34,039 nt of DNA from Candidatus Peregrinibacteria bacterium CG1_02_54_53 (GCA_001872575.1 MNWP01000021.1:1-34039); one strand, 5' to 3'. Shown: positions 15,185 through 23,833, counted from the first letter of the stretch. Notes: generated by a model from the letters alone, not told the origin. Numbers and translations: made by a program.

Positions 15185-15190
15185 ATTATA
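15185..15190 (-). promoter_or_regulatory. -10 box of the M23 peptidase gene
   Basis: Perfect TATAAT on the minus strand, preceded by GCGC. It overlaps an apparent ATG at 15186 and so moves the likely start to GTG at 15174. Confidence 0.65.
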
Positions 15191-15269
15191 GCGCAAAACG
15201 GGAAAATTGGCGATCCTACTCCCTATGCGTGTAAAGAACGATGTGCTGCACGGTCGTTCAGTTTTCTGC

Positions 15270-15275
15270 TACGCT
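15270..15275 (+). promoter_or_regulatory. -10 box of ruvA (leaderless)
   Basis: TACGCT preceded by TGC (extended -10) ends 8 bases before the ruvA ATG at 15284; no ribosome binding site is present. Confidence 0.45.
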
Positions 15276-15283
15276 TCCTCCCT

Positions 15284-15862
15284 ATGATTGCTCACCTCCA
15301 CGGAACAGTGACGCGCTGCAACCAGGGAGAAATCGTCGTGGATGTCGGTGGAGTGGGCTACCGTGTGCTGGTGCCCCTGGATGTATGGGAACAAGTGGAG
15401 GAAGGAACGACGACAAAACTCTGGATTTCAACATTCGTGCGCGAAGATCGTTTCGATCTCTTTGGATTCCTCTCACGGCAGAGCCGCACATTCTTTGAGG
15501 GGTTGTTGGGAATCTCCGGTATCGGTCCGCGCACGGCACTGGAAATCTGTTGCGTACCCCGCGGAATCATCGGTATGGCAATTCGAGAGAAGGATGCATC
15601 CCCTCTCTCATCGATTAAGGGTATCGGCAAGAAAACGGCGGAAAAACTCCTGCTGGAATTGAATGCTCTCTCTGAGAAATTCCCCACACTCTTTTCGGAG
15701 AGCGAAGGTGGCGCCGTACGATCTGCCATGGATCCCGATGCGGTCGCCGCACTCGAGGCACTCGGCTACGACGCACCGACGATCACTCATGCACTCACCT
15801 CCCTCCCCGCCGATCTCACCACGACTGAGGATCGCGTCGAGGCCGCTCTCCGCTCCCTCTAA
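15284..15862 (+). CDS. ruvA: Holliday junction branch migration complex subunit RuvA
   Basis: DNA-binding subunit that holds four-way junctions for the RuvB motor, 192 aa. The N-terminal OB domain is standard (MIAHLHGTV, then VDVGGVGYRVLVP and FGFLSRQSRTFFEGLL). Two helix-hairpin-helix motifs follow, GISGIGPRTAL and SIKGIGKKTAEKLLLEL, and a C-terminal three-helix domain (DAVAALEALGYD) that contacts RuvB. The start at 15284 fits the universal RuvA beginning; an upstream in-frame start at 14960 lies inside the opposite-strand peptidase gene. RuvB and RuvC are not in the window. A pgi gene follows after 77 bases. Confidence 0.95.
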   Translation: MIAHLHGTVTRCNQGEIVVDVGGVGYRVLVPLDVWEQVEEGTTTKLWISTFVREDRFDLFGFLSRQSRTFFEGLLGISGIGPRTALEICCVPRGIIGMAIREKDASPLSSIKGIGKKTAEKLLLELNALSEKFPTLFSESEGGAVRSAMDPDAVAALEALGYDAPTITHALTSLPADLTTTEDRVEAALRSL

Positions 15863-15939
15863 ATACCGCGGCCGCGAAGGGCCGCTTCTGCCCCTCACCT
15901 CTCTGCCCTCTCTCCCCTTCCTTACCTTCCTGCCCTCCC

Positions 15940-17223
15940 GTGCTTGACCTCTCCGTTACACAGGCACTGGCAAAAGCGATTACTCCTTCCTTCGGTGTAC
16001 CCGACCAGGAGTTAAGTGCTCTGCGCACCGGTGTGCGTCGCTATGCACAAGAGTGGCTGAAGGAACGCGAGAAAGGACAGCACGCATGGTCCATGGCTCC
16101 TTACGATAAAGACACGGTGCAGGCGGTGAAAGAAGTGGCGATCTGGGCGAAGGCCGAACGCATTCGTACCGTTGTCTGGGTGGGAATCGGCGGCTCGGGA
16201 TTAGGACCCAAGGTGATTCAGGAAGTATTTGAGACGCCCGAGACGGTGGAGTTTATCGTGCTCGATTCGATCGATCCCGCTTTTGTCGAAACGATTCTGA
16301 AGATCGTCGACTGGCGGTCGACACTGCTCGTCGTGGCGAGTAAGTCGGGCAGCACACTTGAACCCATGAGCCTCTTTTTCACCTGTTACGAAAAAATGAA
16401 AACCGCCCGCGGGAACAACGCCGCGCGCTACACCATTGCAATCACTGATCCCTTCGGAGGTCCCCTGCGCAGCTTCTGCCTCGAAGAAGATATTCGCATA
16501 CTTGCGATCCCTGCAGAGATCGGCGGGCGCTTCTCCATTTTTACGCCTGTAGGCTTGCTCCCTCTTGCTCTGCTCGATGCGAACCTCGAAAACTTCGTGC
16601 GAGGTGCGAAAGAAATGGACACCCTCTGCCAGAATACATCCATTGATGAAAATCCTGCCGCTCTGCTCGCCACCGTGCAGTATCTGCTCGACCTCAAGCG
16701 TGGTTACAGCATTCGCGTCGTCATGCCCTATTCCCAGCGGCTTGCGTCCATTGCTCGTTGGGATCAGCAATTGATTGCCGAAAGTCTGGGCAAGACCGAG
16801 ACGAAGAATCCCATTCCGACTTCGGCCATCGGCACGCAGGATCAGCACTCCCTTTTGCAGCAGTGGATGGCCGGACCCCGGGCGCAGTGGCTGCTCTTCA
16901 TTCGCGAAGAGGAAAAACCACGCGTCTATCTGCCGGAGCACCTTCCCGAGCCCTTCATGCATCTGCAGGGCAAAACCTTCGGCCAGTTGCTCGATGCCTG
17001 CGCCGTGGGCACCGCCACCGCGCTCACCTCCGCCAAGCGTCCGCACGCCACCATCACGCTTCCGCGCTTAGACGAGAGGCATCTGGGGCAACTCTTCTTC
17101 CTTCTGCTCGCCGAAGTGGTCTTTCTTGGCAAGCTCTACCGGCTCGATACATACGGCCAGCCCGCTGTTGAGATCGGTAAGAAAATCACGAAAGATCTGC
17201 TGCTCAAAGGCCGATCGGAGTAA
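15940..17223 (+). CDS. pgi: Glucose-6-phosphate isomerase
   Basis: Interconverts glucose-6-phosphate and fructose-6-phosphate, the second step of glycolysis. The 427-aa length matches the short bacterial form. Motifs: VWVGIGGSGLGPKVIQEVF near residues 70-90, ASKSGSTLEP near 130 for the phosphate, ITDPFGG, AEIGGRFSIFTPVGLLPL (the PGI signature region) and TSAIGTQDQHSLLQQW near 290. The start is GTG at 15940, giving the usual N-terminal length. A GC hairpin (GCGGCC/GGCCGC) stands in the gap after ruvA but has no T tract, so co-transcription with ruvA is possible. Confidence 0.93.
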   Translation: MLDLSVTQALAKAITPSFGVPDQELSALRTGVRRYAQEWLKEREKGQHAWSMAPYDKDTVQAVKEVAIWAKAERIRTVVWVGIGGSGLGPKVIQEVFETPETVEFIVLDSIDPAFVETILKIVDWRSTLLVVASKSGSTLEPMSLFFTCYEKMKTARGNNAARYTIAITDPFGGPLRSFCLEEDIRILAIPAEIGGRFSIFTPVGLLPLALLDANLENFVRGAKEMDTLCQNTSIDENPAALLATVQYLLDLKRGYSIRVVMPYSQRLASIARWDQQLIAESLGKTETKNPIPTSAIGTQDQHSLLQQWMAGPRAQWLLFIREEEKPRVYLPEHLPEPFMHLQGKTFGQLLDACAVGTATALTSAKRPHATITLPRLDERHLGQLFFLLLAEVVFLGKLYRLDTYGQPAVEIGKKITKDLLLKGRSE

Positions 17224-17321
17224 GAACGAGATCAGCGCATCGCTGGGGCGTTTTCACGCTCTTCCCAATGATCGTTTCTGACGGTATCCTTCGGATGTCT
17301 TAACTTTTTTCGCCTCTCCCT

Positions 17322-17642
17322 ATGGCCAACGCTGTCACCGACGCAACATTCCAGGATGACGTTCTGCAGTCACCCATCCCCGTGCTCGTCGATTTCTGGG
17401 CACCGTGGTGCGGCCCCTGCAAAATGATGGGCCCGATCGTCGATGAGCTGGCCACGGAGTACGAAGGCAAAGTGAAAATCCTCAAGCTCAACGTCGACGA
17501 GAACCCCGAAACCCCCGGGCAATTCAATGTCATGAGCATCCCAACATTTGTCATCTTCAAAGAAGGAAAGCCCGTTGGCACCTTCATCGGCGCCAAGCCC
17601 AAAGAGAACGTGAAGCAGGAAATTGACCGTGCCATCAGCTGA
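17322..17642 (+). CDS. trxA: Thioredoxin
   Basis: Small thiol-disulfide reductase of 106 aa with the classic WCGPC active site (residues about 28-32), the VDFWAPWCGPCK strand-helix, the Asp before it and cis-proline in SIPTFVIFKEGK. It lacks a signal peptide, so it is cytoplasmic. A TTAACT box about 16 bases upstream (17300-17305) may be the -10. The next gene starts 3 bases after its stop, so the two form an operon. Confidence 0.95.
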   Translation: MANAVTDATFQDDVLQSPIPVLVDFWAPWCGPCKMMGPIVDELATEYEGKVKILKLNVDENPETPGQFNVMSIPTFVIFKEGKPVGTFIGAKPKENVKQEIDRAIS

Positions 17643-17645
17643 TCG

Positions 17646-17903
17646 ATGACGACGTTTCTTGGATTCATCGGCCTCATCTGCTCGGTTCTTCTCATAAAGT
17701 ATCGCGAGCGTGTTGCAGAGATGATCGGCGCCGGCGAGTGGATGGAGTACGCGGGCGGCGTCTACAACGTCATCATTCTTACGGCAGTGTTCCTGTTCTT
17801 CTTCTCGGTGGCGGCGCTCACGGGCACGCTCGACTTCTTTCTCACGCCCGTCCGCTGGCTGCTGCCAACACCCTCACCGGATACATCGCTCAACATGCCG
17901 TAA
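17646..17903 (+). CDS. Small two-helix membrane protein downstream of trxA
   Basis: An 85-aa protein with helices near residues 2-18 (FLGFIGLICSVLLI) and 38-62 (VYNVIILTAVFLFFFSVAALTG) joined by a charged loop (KYRERVAEMIGAGEWME). I do not recognise the family. It begins 3 bases after trxA and should be co-transcribed. Its last 15 codons were duplicated: a degenerate copy with a one-base deletion lies at 23777-23820, beyond the copper cassette, showing that DNA was inserted just behind this gene. Confidence 0.72.
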   Translation: MTTFLGFIGLICSVLLIKYRERVAEMIGAGEWMEYAGGVYNVIILTAVFLFFFSVAALTGTLDFFLTPVRWLLPTPSPDTSLNMP

Positions 17904-17908
17904 AAGGG
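17857..17908 (+). repeat. Direct repeat, left flank of the copper cassette
   Basis: Matches 23777-23833 in the same orientation. The core of 27 bases (17873-17899 and 23792-23818) is identical, with flanking similarity from GGCTGCT to GTAAAAGGG. This copy is the 3' end and stop of the small membrane protein gene. Confidence 0.85.
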
Positions 17909-17953
17909 AGCAGAATGCCACAGAAAGGAGTGATGAATCGCCCCGATACTCAG

Positions 17954-17982
17954 TTGATAGATTGATACTTCCATGCTAGAAT
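17954..17982 (+). promoter_or_regulatory. Promoter of the copper efflux cassette
   Basis: TTGATA, exactly 17 bases, TAGAAT at 17977-17982 with TG upstream. An ATG at 17981 overlaps this box, so the first gene probably starts at 17999. No obvious metal-sensor operator palindrome was seen. Confidence 0.6.
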
Positions 17983-17998
17983 GGACGCGAGTGAGTGT

Positions 17999-18358
17999 AT
18001 GCGCACTACGCTTCTCGCCCTTTTCGGCCTCTTCTCCTTCACGGTTGTATGCCCCGTCACTATGGGCGCGATGCCGATGAATATGCAAAATTTGCCTGTG
18101 CCTTCCTATATTTCTCATAATCAAAATGGGCACGCGGGAGGAAGACAATGTGAGCAATGTGAAAAAAACAGGGATGAAATCGTCGCATCTGTCAGCTCTC
18201 AAGTCGAAGTCATAGCGCCAGCTGCCATTCAGACGGCGTTTCCCGCTTTTTGGGAGTTATCAGAGCCACATAGTGCAGCATTAAGATTGCCAGTTCTTGC
18301 GAATGCGCCGCCAATACCGACGGATACTCTCGTCGGGACGGTGGTTCTGCGAACATAA
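17999..18358 (+). CDS. Secreted Met/His/Cys-rich protein, probable metal-binding accessory
   Basis: A 119-aa protein, first gene of the efflux cassette. Residues 1-25 form a signal peptide (TLLALFGLFSFTVVCPVTMGA). The mature N-terminus is rich in soft-metal ligands: MGAMPMNMQ, two His (SHNQNGH) and a CEQC pair. The remainder (about residues 60-119) has no motif I recognise. Together with the CusA-like pump this suggests extracytoplasmic binding of Cu(I)/Ag(I), a role like that of CusF or a regulator-sensor, but there is no clear sequence similarity to CusF and the role is inferred. The start at 17999 is used because the ATG at 17981 lies in the -10 box. Confidence 0.62.
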   Translation: MRTTLLALFGLFSFTVVCPVTMGAMPMNMQNLPVPSYISHNQNGHAGGRQCEQCEKNRDEIVASVSSQVEVIAPAAIQTAFPAFWELSEPHSAALRLPVLANAPPIPTDTLVGTVVLRT

Positions 18359-18437
18359 ACCACAGTACTCTCAGCACTAATGCGCATATTTCATGCGCCG
18401 TTTCATATGCTTTATATATTTTTATCTTTCTATAATC

Positions 18438-18665
18438 ATGAATAAATATCTCACCATCATCGGCACGTTCTCTCTGCTCCTTCTCACGGCTTGCGGCGCA
18501 CCAAAGCCACTCACCGAAGCCGAACAAGCAACAAAGTACGGCCTGACGATTGAACAGTATCGTGAGGACAAAATCGCTGCTGCTCGAATGAATATGACAT
18601 GGGATGAGCACCAAAAGTGGAAAAAGGAACAGAAGGGAACGGGTAATACGGAAATGCGTATGTAA
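18438..18665 (+). CDS. Small lipoprotein of the copper cassette
   Basis: A 75-aa protein with a lipoprotein signal: MNKYLTIIGTFSLLLL then TAC lipobox, so Cys19 would be lipidated and the protein held at the outer face of the membrane. The mature part is short and charged (EAEQATKYGLTIEQYRED, ARMNMTWDEHQKW) with Met and His near the end that could touch metal. I do not recognise a family. A TATAAT box lies one base before the ATG, too close to serve this start, so the gene probably relies on the upstream promoter. Its surroundings (18359-18437) are clearly more AT-rich than the neighbouring housekeeping genes. It lies 18 bases before the adaptor gene. Confidence 0.65.
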   Translation: MNKYLTIIGTFSLLLLTACGAPKPLTEAEQATKYGLTIEQYREDKIAAARMNMTWDEHQKWKKEQKGTGNTEMRM

Positions 18666-18683
18666 TATTTTCCACTCATCACT

Positions 18684-20537
18684 ATGAATGTATATATCTC
18701 ATCATTACAGGCAAAGATTCGCCTCTTATGGAGCCATAAATGGCATCGCACGGCACTGATTACGGCGAGCTCGCTCGGCGTCGTACTCCTTTCGGTAACC
18801 TCATATGCTGCATCCAAAATGCTGACAGGAGCCAACGTACTGGCAGAACAAACCATCGAAGAAATGCCAGCGGAGCCGCTAACCACACATCCCGAAATGA
18901 TCAGCGGTTCATCAGCCACAATTTTGATCGGAACCGTTCTCTCCAACGAGACAGCAAATATATTCCCGCGACGGGATGGAATAGTGGAAGATATCTACGT
19001 AGATATCGGCGATACGGTTAGAAAGAACCAAGTGGTTGCACTACTGCTTCCTAAAGGAGTTGAAGGACAGAGCACTGCGATGATTGCCGAAAAACAGGCT
19101 CGGAAATCTCAAGCGGAATCTGATCTTTCTACTGCCGAACAGGTTGCACAGGAAACCGTTATCAATACACGACAGAAAATTAATGAAAAGGAAACCGAGC
19201 TGGAGATTGCCAAACGTGAACAGGAAGCATTCCTCCAAAAATTCGCCGAATCAGAAGCAAATATAACCCAAATGCGCGAACAGTCATTTACTGCAGTGCA
19301 AAATGCCCGGCAGCTTATCGAATGGATTTTGCTTGGAAGCAACAGCCGCACCGGCATCGAAATACGTGACTATGATCTTCTGAAAACCCTCGGTCTTAAA
19401 GACAGTAATAACACCGCACGCTTCGATGTGGTCTTCGGATTGAATACCCTTTATGGGGCAGAACAAGAGTATGCCAATGCTGCAGATTCGCAGAAACCGG
19501 ACATCATTGACCGTTTGCTCCCGCTATCTCTGAATGCCTTGGCTATGACCAATGCACTGCTCCAATACACACCGGCACAACCTGCCTCGAACGATGTTGA
19601 TCATCTCTCGCTTCAACAACTCACGGAGAGGCTGAATAAAGTGATATCTGCACAGGACATGATCAATAAGGCAAAAGAGAGGCTGGAAGATGCCCGAAAC
19701 AGTTTCCAGACACTGACATCCGGTGAGCCGGAGCTCTACCGTGCATACCGCAGCGGATCTTATGAAGGGGCAAACAGCAACAGAGTGTACATGCTTCAGG
19801 AACAAATCCGCACGGCGCATAACGCCCTTGATCTTACGGAGGCAAATCAAGAGCAAATTATTCAAAGTAAACAGAGTATGGTTCATGTCGCCGATACCAT
19901 GCTGCAATCGGAATATGCGACAAGCGGAAACCGGAAAATTCTTTCGCCGTTCTCCGGTACGGTTTCGAAACGCTTCATTGACGTTGGGCAGATTGTCATG
20001 CCATCTATGTCGGCATTTGAGCTCACCGATGTGCCAACAAGTCTGGCGAAGAAAGCAAAGACGGAAATTCAATTCGGCTTACCCGAAGATCTCATGGGCG
20101 CCCTCGATATAGGCGACGAAGTGACGTTTTTTCTGCAAACGGACGAGGCAACTCCCTATAGTGCAGAAGTAACGCGCAAGAGTCCGCAGGTAGATATGAA
20201 GACTCACACGATCACCGTGCAGGCGAAAGTTTCGGATGCACTGTCGCTCCCACATCGTGCGAGCGCGCGTATTCGCCTGATTGATGAGAAGAAGCCCATC
20301 TTTCGCGTTCCGTCGTTCGCAGTGAAACGGGAAAACGAACGCAACTTCATTTGGACAATGGGCACGGAATCTCAGAAACCTGAACGGGTGTACGTGAAGG
20401 TACGTTCGGAAGACGGAGAATCGGCCGAAATCATGGGCGACCTTACCGAAGAGACAACCGTATTGCTCGATCCGCCCGAAGTCTTCATGCAAACGGTCTC
20501 AAAAATGGAAATGGATGATTCCCCAATAGTGCCATGA
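18684..20537 (+). CDS. RND efflux periplasmic adaptor (membrane fusion protein)
   Basis: A 617-aa HlyD/CusB-type adaptor that couples an RND pump to the exterior. A single helix near residues 25-45 anchors it. The first lipoyl half (NIFPRRDGIVEDIYVDIGDTVRKNQVVALL, about 93-122) and second half (ILSPFSGTVSKRFIDVGQIV, about 418-437) are separated by an unusually long helical hairpin of about 290 residues. Beta-barrel and membrane-proximal domains follow. The long hairpin would normally reach an outer-membrane channel, but none is encoded here. The stop overlaps the pump gene start by 4 bases (ATGA), so the two are translationally coupled. Confidence 0.87.
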   Translation: MNVYISSLQAKIRLLWSHKWHRTALITASSLGVVLLSVTSYAASKMLTGANVLAEQTIEEMPAEPLTTHPEMISGSSATILIGTVLSNETANIFPRRDGIVEDIYVDIGDTVRKNQVVALLLPKGVEGQSTAMIAEKQARKSQAESDLSTAEQVAQETVINTRQKINEKETELEIAKREQEAFLQKFAESEANITQMREQSFTAVQNARQLIEWILLGSNSRTGIEIRDYDLLKTLGLKDSNNTARFDVVFGLNTLYGAEQEYANAADSQKPDIIDRLLPLSLNALAMTNALLQYTPAQPASNDVDHLSLQQLTERLNKVISAQDMINKAKERLEDARNSFQTLTSGEPELYRAYRSGSYEGANSNRVYMLQEQIRTAHNALDLTEANQEQIIQSKQSMVHVADTMLQSEYATSGNRKILSPFSGTVSKRFIDVGQIVMPSMSAFELTDVPTSLAKKAKTEIQFGLPEDLMGALDIGDEVTFFLQTDEATPYSAEVTRKSPQVDMKTHTITVQAKVSDALSLPHRASARIRLIDEKKPIFRVPSFAVKRENERNFIWTMGTESQKPERVYVKVRSEDGESAEIMGDLTEETTVLLDPPEVFMQTVSKMEMDDSPIVP

Positions 20538-23500
20538 TGAACGCACTGATCAAATACGCGCTGGAAAACAAGTCCATCACCTTGATTCTGTTCGGCATGG
20601 TCGTGATCGCAGGTGTCGTTGCGCTGAAGCTGACCCCGATCGATGCGATCCCTGACCTGTCGGAAAATCAGGTCATTATCATGACCGAATGGACGGGGCA
20701 GAGTCCGAAAAACATTGAGGACCAAGTAACGTATCCGCTCACGGTGAGCATGCAGGGTCTGGCGGGAGTGCGCGATGTTCGCGCACTCTCCATGCTGGGT
20801 GTTTCGATGGTAACGGTGATTTTCCATGACAACATCGACATCTACTTCGCTCGCGACCGCGTTTCCGAACGCCTGAACCTTGTGCGGCCACAGCTGCCTG
20901 AAGGAGTCATGCCCGTTCTTGGCCCCGACGCCACAGGCGTCGGACATGTCTTCATGTACACTCTTGAGAGCGATTCGCATTCACTGACAGAATTGCGTTC
21001 TTTGCAGGATTTCACCGTTCGGTACACACTGCAAAGCGTTCCGGGCGTTGCAGAAGTCGCATCGGTCGGCGGGTACAAAAAAGTATATCAGGTCATCTTG
21101 GACCCCCAGAAGCTTCAGCAGTACGGCGTCACCATCAATAAGGTTATGAATGCCGTGCAGATGGCAAACAACAATGTCTCGGGGAAGGTGGTGGACACAG
21201 GAGGGCAAGAGGTGGCCATCCAGGGAATCGGATTCTTTAAGGGCCCAGAGGACATCGCACAAACCGTCATCGGCATGAAAGCCGGTGGTATGCCGCTCAC
21301 CGTCACCGATGTCGGCGAAGTACGCGTTTCCGGGCTCTTCCGGCGCGCGGTTCTCGCCGACGAAGAAAAAGAGAAAGTGGGCGGCATCGTGGTGATGCGG
21401 TACGGGGAGAATCCGTTGCAGGTCATCAACGGCGTAAAAAAACGCATAGCGGAACTGGAGCCGTCTCTTCCGGAGGGTGTACACATTAAACCCTTCTACG
21501 ACCGGACAAACCTGATTCTGTCAGCCATCAAGATGATCAGCGAGGTTCGGACGCAGGAACTCATCATTACCGTCGTCGTCATTGGCCTTTTCATGTGGCA
21601 TATCGGCGCAACGATGATCACGGCAATAGCATTGGTCATAGGACTGCTCATCACATTCATCTGCATGTGGCTCTTTGGCGTACCGAGCAATATCATGAGC
21701 CTTGGCGGCATTACCGTCGCCATCGGCACCATGGTGGATGCGGCGATCGTCGTGAGCGAAAACGCCTATCGCAGATTGCAGGAACGCCCTCCGCTGAATG
21801 TCATGGATCGTATCAGTCGTATACGTGAAGCGGCACTGGAAGTCGGCAAACCGGTGACGTTCGCGATCTTTATCATCATCCTCTCTTTCACACCGATCTT
21901 TGCCCTTACCGGTCAGGAAGGAAAGCTCTTCAAGCCACTGGCATTCACAAATCTCTTTGCGATGTTCGGGGCACTGATAGCTGCGCTATTCCTCGTACCT
22001 GCGCTTTGCACGATATTTTTGCGCGGTAAGTTGAGAAGTGATGAAGAGATACACATTGTCCGGTGGTTCCAACGGATCTATCAACCCGTACTGCAATGGG
22101 CGCTGACTCACAGAAAGCGAATGTTGGGAATTGTCGGAGCAGTAACGCTCGTCGCCGTCATGGCAATGACGCGCATCGGCTCCGAGTTCATGCCGCCACT
22201 CAATGAAGGAACGATTCTGTACATGCCGATCACCGTGCCGGATGTCTCTGAAGAACGTGCTCAAGAAATTCTTATTGCGACAAACAAGATCATCGGATCT
22301 TTCCCCGAAGTCGAAACTGTGGTCGGCAAAGCGGGACGCGCAGATACGGCGACCGACCCTTCGCCGCTTGCAATGATTGAAACATTTATCACGCTGAAAC
22401 CCAAAAGCGAATGGTCCAAAGGCATGACAAAAGACAAGCTCATCCGCGAGATGAACGGAGCGATACGCATCAATAACGTGTGGAACAGCTTTACACAACC
22501 GATCATCGGTCGTATCGACATGCTTTCGACCGGTATCCGTACTCAACTGGGTTTAAAAATATTCGGCGACGATCCTGTAAAGCTTGAAGAGATCGCCATC
22601 GAAATTGAAGACCTGCTGAACCAGGTACCCGGAGCGGCAGATACGGTCGCCATTCGCACCACGGGCCTTCGGTATCTCGATATCGAATTGAATAACGAGC
22701 TGCTTGCACAGCATGGCGTTATGAAGGCGGAAGCACTCCAAACGATTGCCGCGGGCGTGGGTGGCGCGATGGTCACACGGACAATCGAGGGACGCGAACA
22801 GTACGGAGTACAGGTGCGACTGAAGCAGCAATATCGCCAAAATGTCGATGATATCGCATCTCTGCCCGTCACCGGGATGAATGGAACGCAGGTTCTGCTG
22901 GGAAGCATCGCAAACATCAAACTCGTCAACGGTCCCGCAATGATCGGCAGCGAGAATGGAATGTTAAGAGCCATCGTACAATCAAATGTACGGGGAACCG
23001 ACTTGGCGTCTTTCGTGAAAGCCGCAAGCAAAAAACTTGAAGAAGGAATTTCTCTTCCGTCCGGTTACTTCTACCAGTGGTCGGGGCAGTACGAAAACCA
23101 ACTTCGTGCCAAGAAGCGACTTTCTATCGTGATTCCCATAGTACTCTTCGTCATATTCCTTCTCCTGTACTTTACCTACAAAGACTTGAGTATCGTAGCC
23201 ATCGTTATGCTCACTATTCCTCTGAGCTTAGTTGGAGGCGTGATAGCCCTCTTCCTGGCAAGATACAACTTCTCTGTAGCAGTTTGGGTGGGATTCATCT
23301 CTCTGTTTGGTAATGCGGTGGAAACAGGCGTTGTGATCATGGTGTACCTGGAAAATTCCTTCCGCTCACAGTTCGGTCTGCCGAGTATGGAAGAATCATC
23401 CACATATATCGTCGACGCGGCACAGCCGATTACGCACGAAGGCATTCATGCCGCCGTCGTGGAAGGGGCGCTCATGCGACTCCGACCGGTGCTCATGACC

Positions 23501-23695
23501 GCATTTACCTCCGTCATCGGACTGCTGCCAATGATCACCTCCACTGGGACCGGCGCAGAAGTGCAGCGTCCTCTCGCGCTTGTGGTTCTGAGTGGACTCA
23601 CGACCTCAGTCATCCTCACGCTGATCGTGATGCCCGTGCTCTTTGCAATGCTGCGAGAGCGACAGGTTCAACCATCACTCGTTCCCACTTCTTAA
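20534..23695 (+). CDS. CusA/CzcA-family heavy-metal RND efflux pump, Cu(I)/Ag(I)-type site
   Basis: A 1053-aa proton-driven HME-RND transporter with 12 helices and two large porter loops. The three methionines that bind Cu(I)/Ag(I) in E. coli CusA (M573, M623, M672) have counterparts M564 (LYMPITVP), M614 (SPLAMIET) and M663 (RIDMLSTGI) with identical spacing of 50 and 49 residues, whereas CzcA-type zinc pumps lack them. The relay Asp in TMVDAAIVVSENAYRRL and Glu in GNAVETGVVIM are present. The Lys of CusA helix 11 (K984) is replaced: this protein reads RLRPVLMTAF, as in CzcA-like pumps. So it is Cus-like in the porter domain and Czc-like in that helix. It is the last gene of the cassette, followed by a strong terminator. 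Confidence 0.93.
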   Translation: MMNALIKYALENKSITLILFGMVVIAGVVALKLTPIDAIPDLSENQVIIMTEWTGQSPKNIEDQVTYPLTVSMQGLAGVRDVRALSMLGVSMVTVIFHDNIDIYFARDRVSERLNLVRPQLPEGVMPVLGPDATGVGHVFMYTLESDSHSLTELRSLQDFTVRYTLQSVPGVAEVASVGGYKKVYQVILDPQKLQQYGVTINKVMNAVQMANNNVSGKVVDTGGQEVAIQGIGFFKGPEDIAQTVIGMKAGGMPLTVTDVGEVRVSGLFRRAVLADEEKEKVGGIVVMRYGENPLQVINGVKKRIAELEPSLPEGVHIKPFYDRTNLILSAIKMISEVRTQELIITVVVIGLFMWHIGATMITAIALVIGLLITFICMWLFGVPSNIMSLGGITVAIGTMVDAAIVVSENAYRRLQERPPLNVMDRISRIREAALEVGKPVTFAIFIIILSFTPIFALTGQEGKLFKPLAFTNLFAMFGALIAALFLVPALCTIFLRGKLRSDEEIHIVRWFQRIYQPVLQWALTHRKRMLGIVGAVTLVAVMAMTRIGSEFMPPLNEGTILYMPITVPDVSEERAQEILIATNKIIGSFPEVETVVGKAGRADTATDPSPLAMIETFITLKPKSEWSKGMTKDKLIREMNGAIRINNVWNSFTQPIIGRIDMLSTGIRTQLGLKIFGDDPVKLEEIAIEIEDLLNQVPGAADTVAIRTTGLRYLDIELNNELLAQHGVMKAEALQTIAAGVGGAMVTRTIEGREQYGVQVRLKQQYRQNVDDIASLPVTGMNGTQVLLGSIANIKLVNGPAMIGSENGMLRAIVQSNVRGTDLASFVKAASKKLEEGISLPSGYFYQWSGQYENQLRAKKRLSIVIPIVLFVIFLLLYFTYKDLSIVAIVMLTIPLSLVGGVIALFLARYNFSVAVWVGFISLFGNAVETGVVIMVYLENSFRSQFGLPSMEESSTYIVDAAQPITHEGIHAAVVEGALMRLRPVLMTAFTSVIGLLPMITSTGTGAEVQRPLALVVLSGLTTSVILTLIVMPVLFAMLRERQVQPSLVPTS

Positions 23696-23725
23696 GTCTT
23701 TCCTGGCTTGAATCGGCCAAAATTA

Positions 23726-23776
23726 CCAAGAGAGTTGCACCGAACAGGTGCCTCTCTTGGTTCCGTATTTATTTTT
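23726..23776 (+). terminator. Strong intrinsic terminator of the efflux operon
   Basis: CCAAGAGAG (23726-23734) pairs with CTCTCTTGG (23752-23760) and, past a TT bulge, GCACC with GGTGC; a T-rich tail follows (to 23776). It ends exactly before the right direct repeat. Confidence 0.8.
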
Positions 23777-23833
23777 GGCTGCTCCCACACTCTCACCGGA
23801 TACATCGCTCAACATGCCCTGACGTAAAAAGGG
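23777..23833 (+). repeat. Direct repeat, right flank of the copper cassette
   Basis: Degenerate copy of 17857-17908: the 3' end of the small membrane protein gene with one base deleted, a CTGAC insertion before GTAAAAAGGG, and CCC-TGA as the old stop. It carries no functional gene. Confidence 0.85.
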
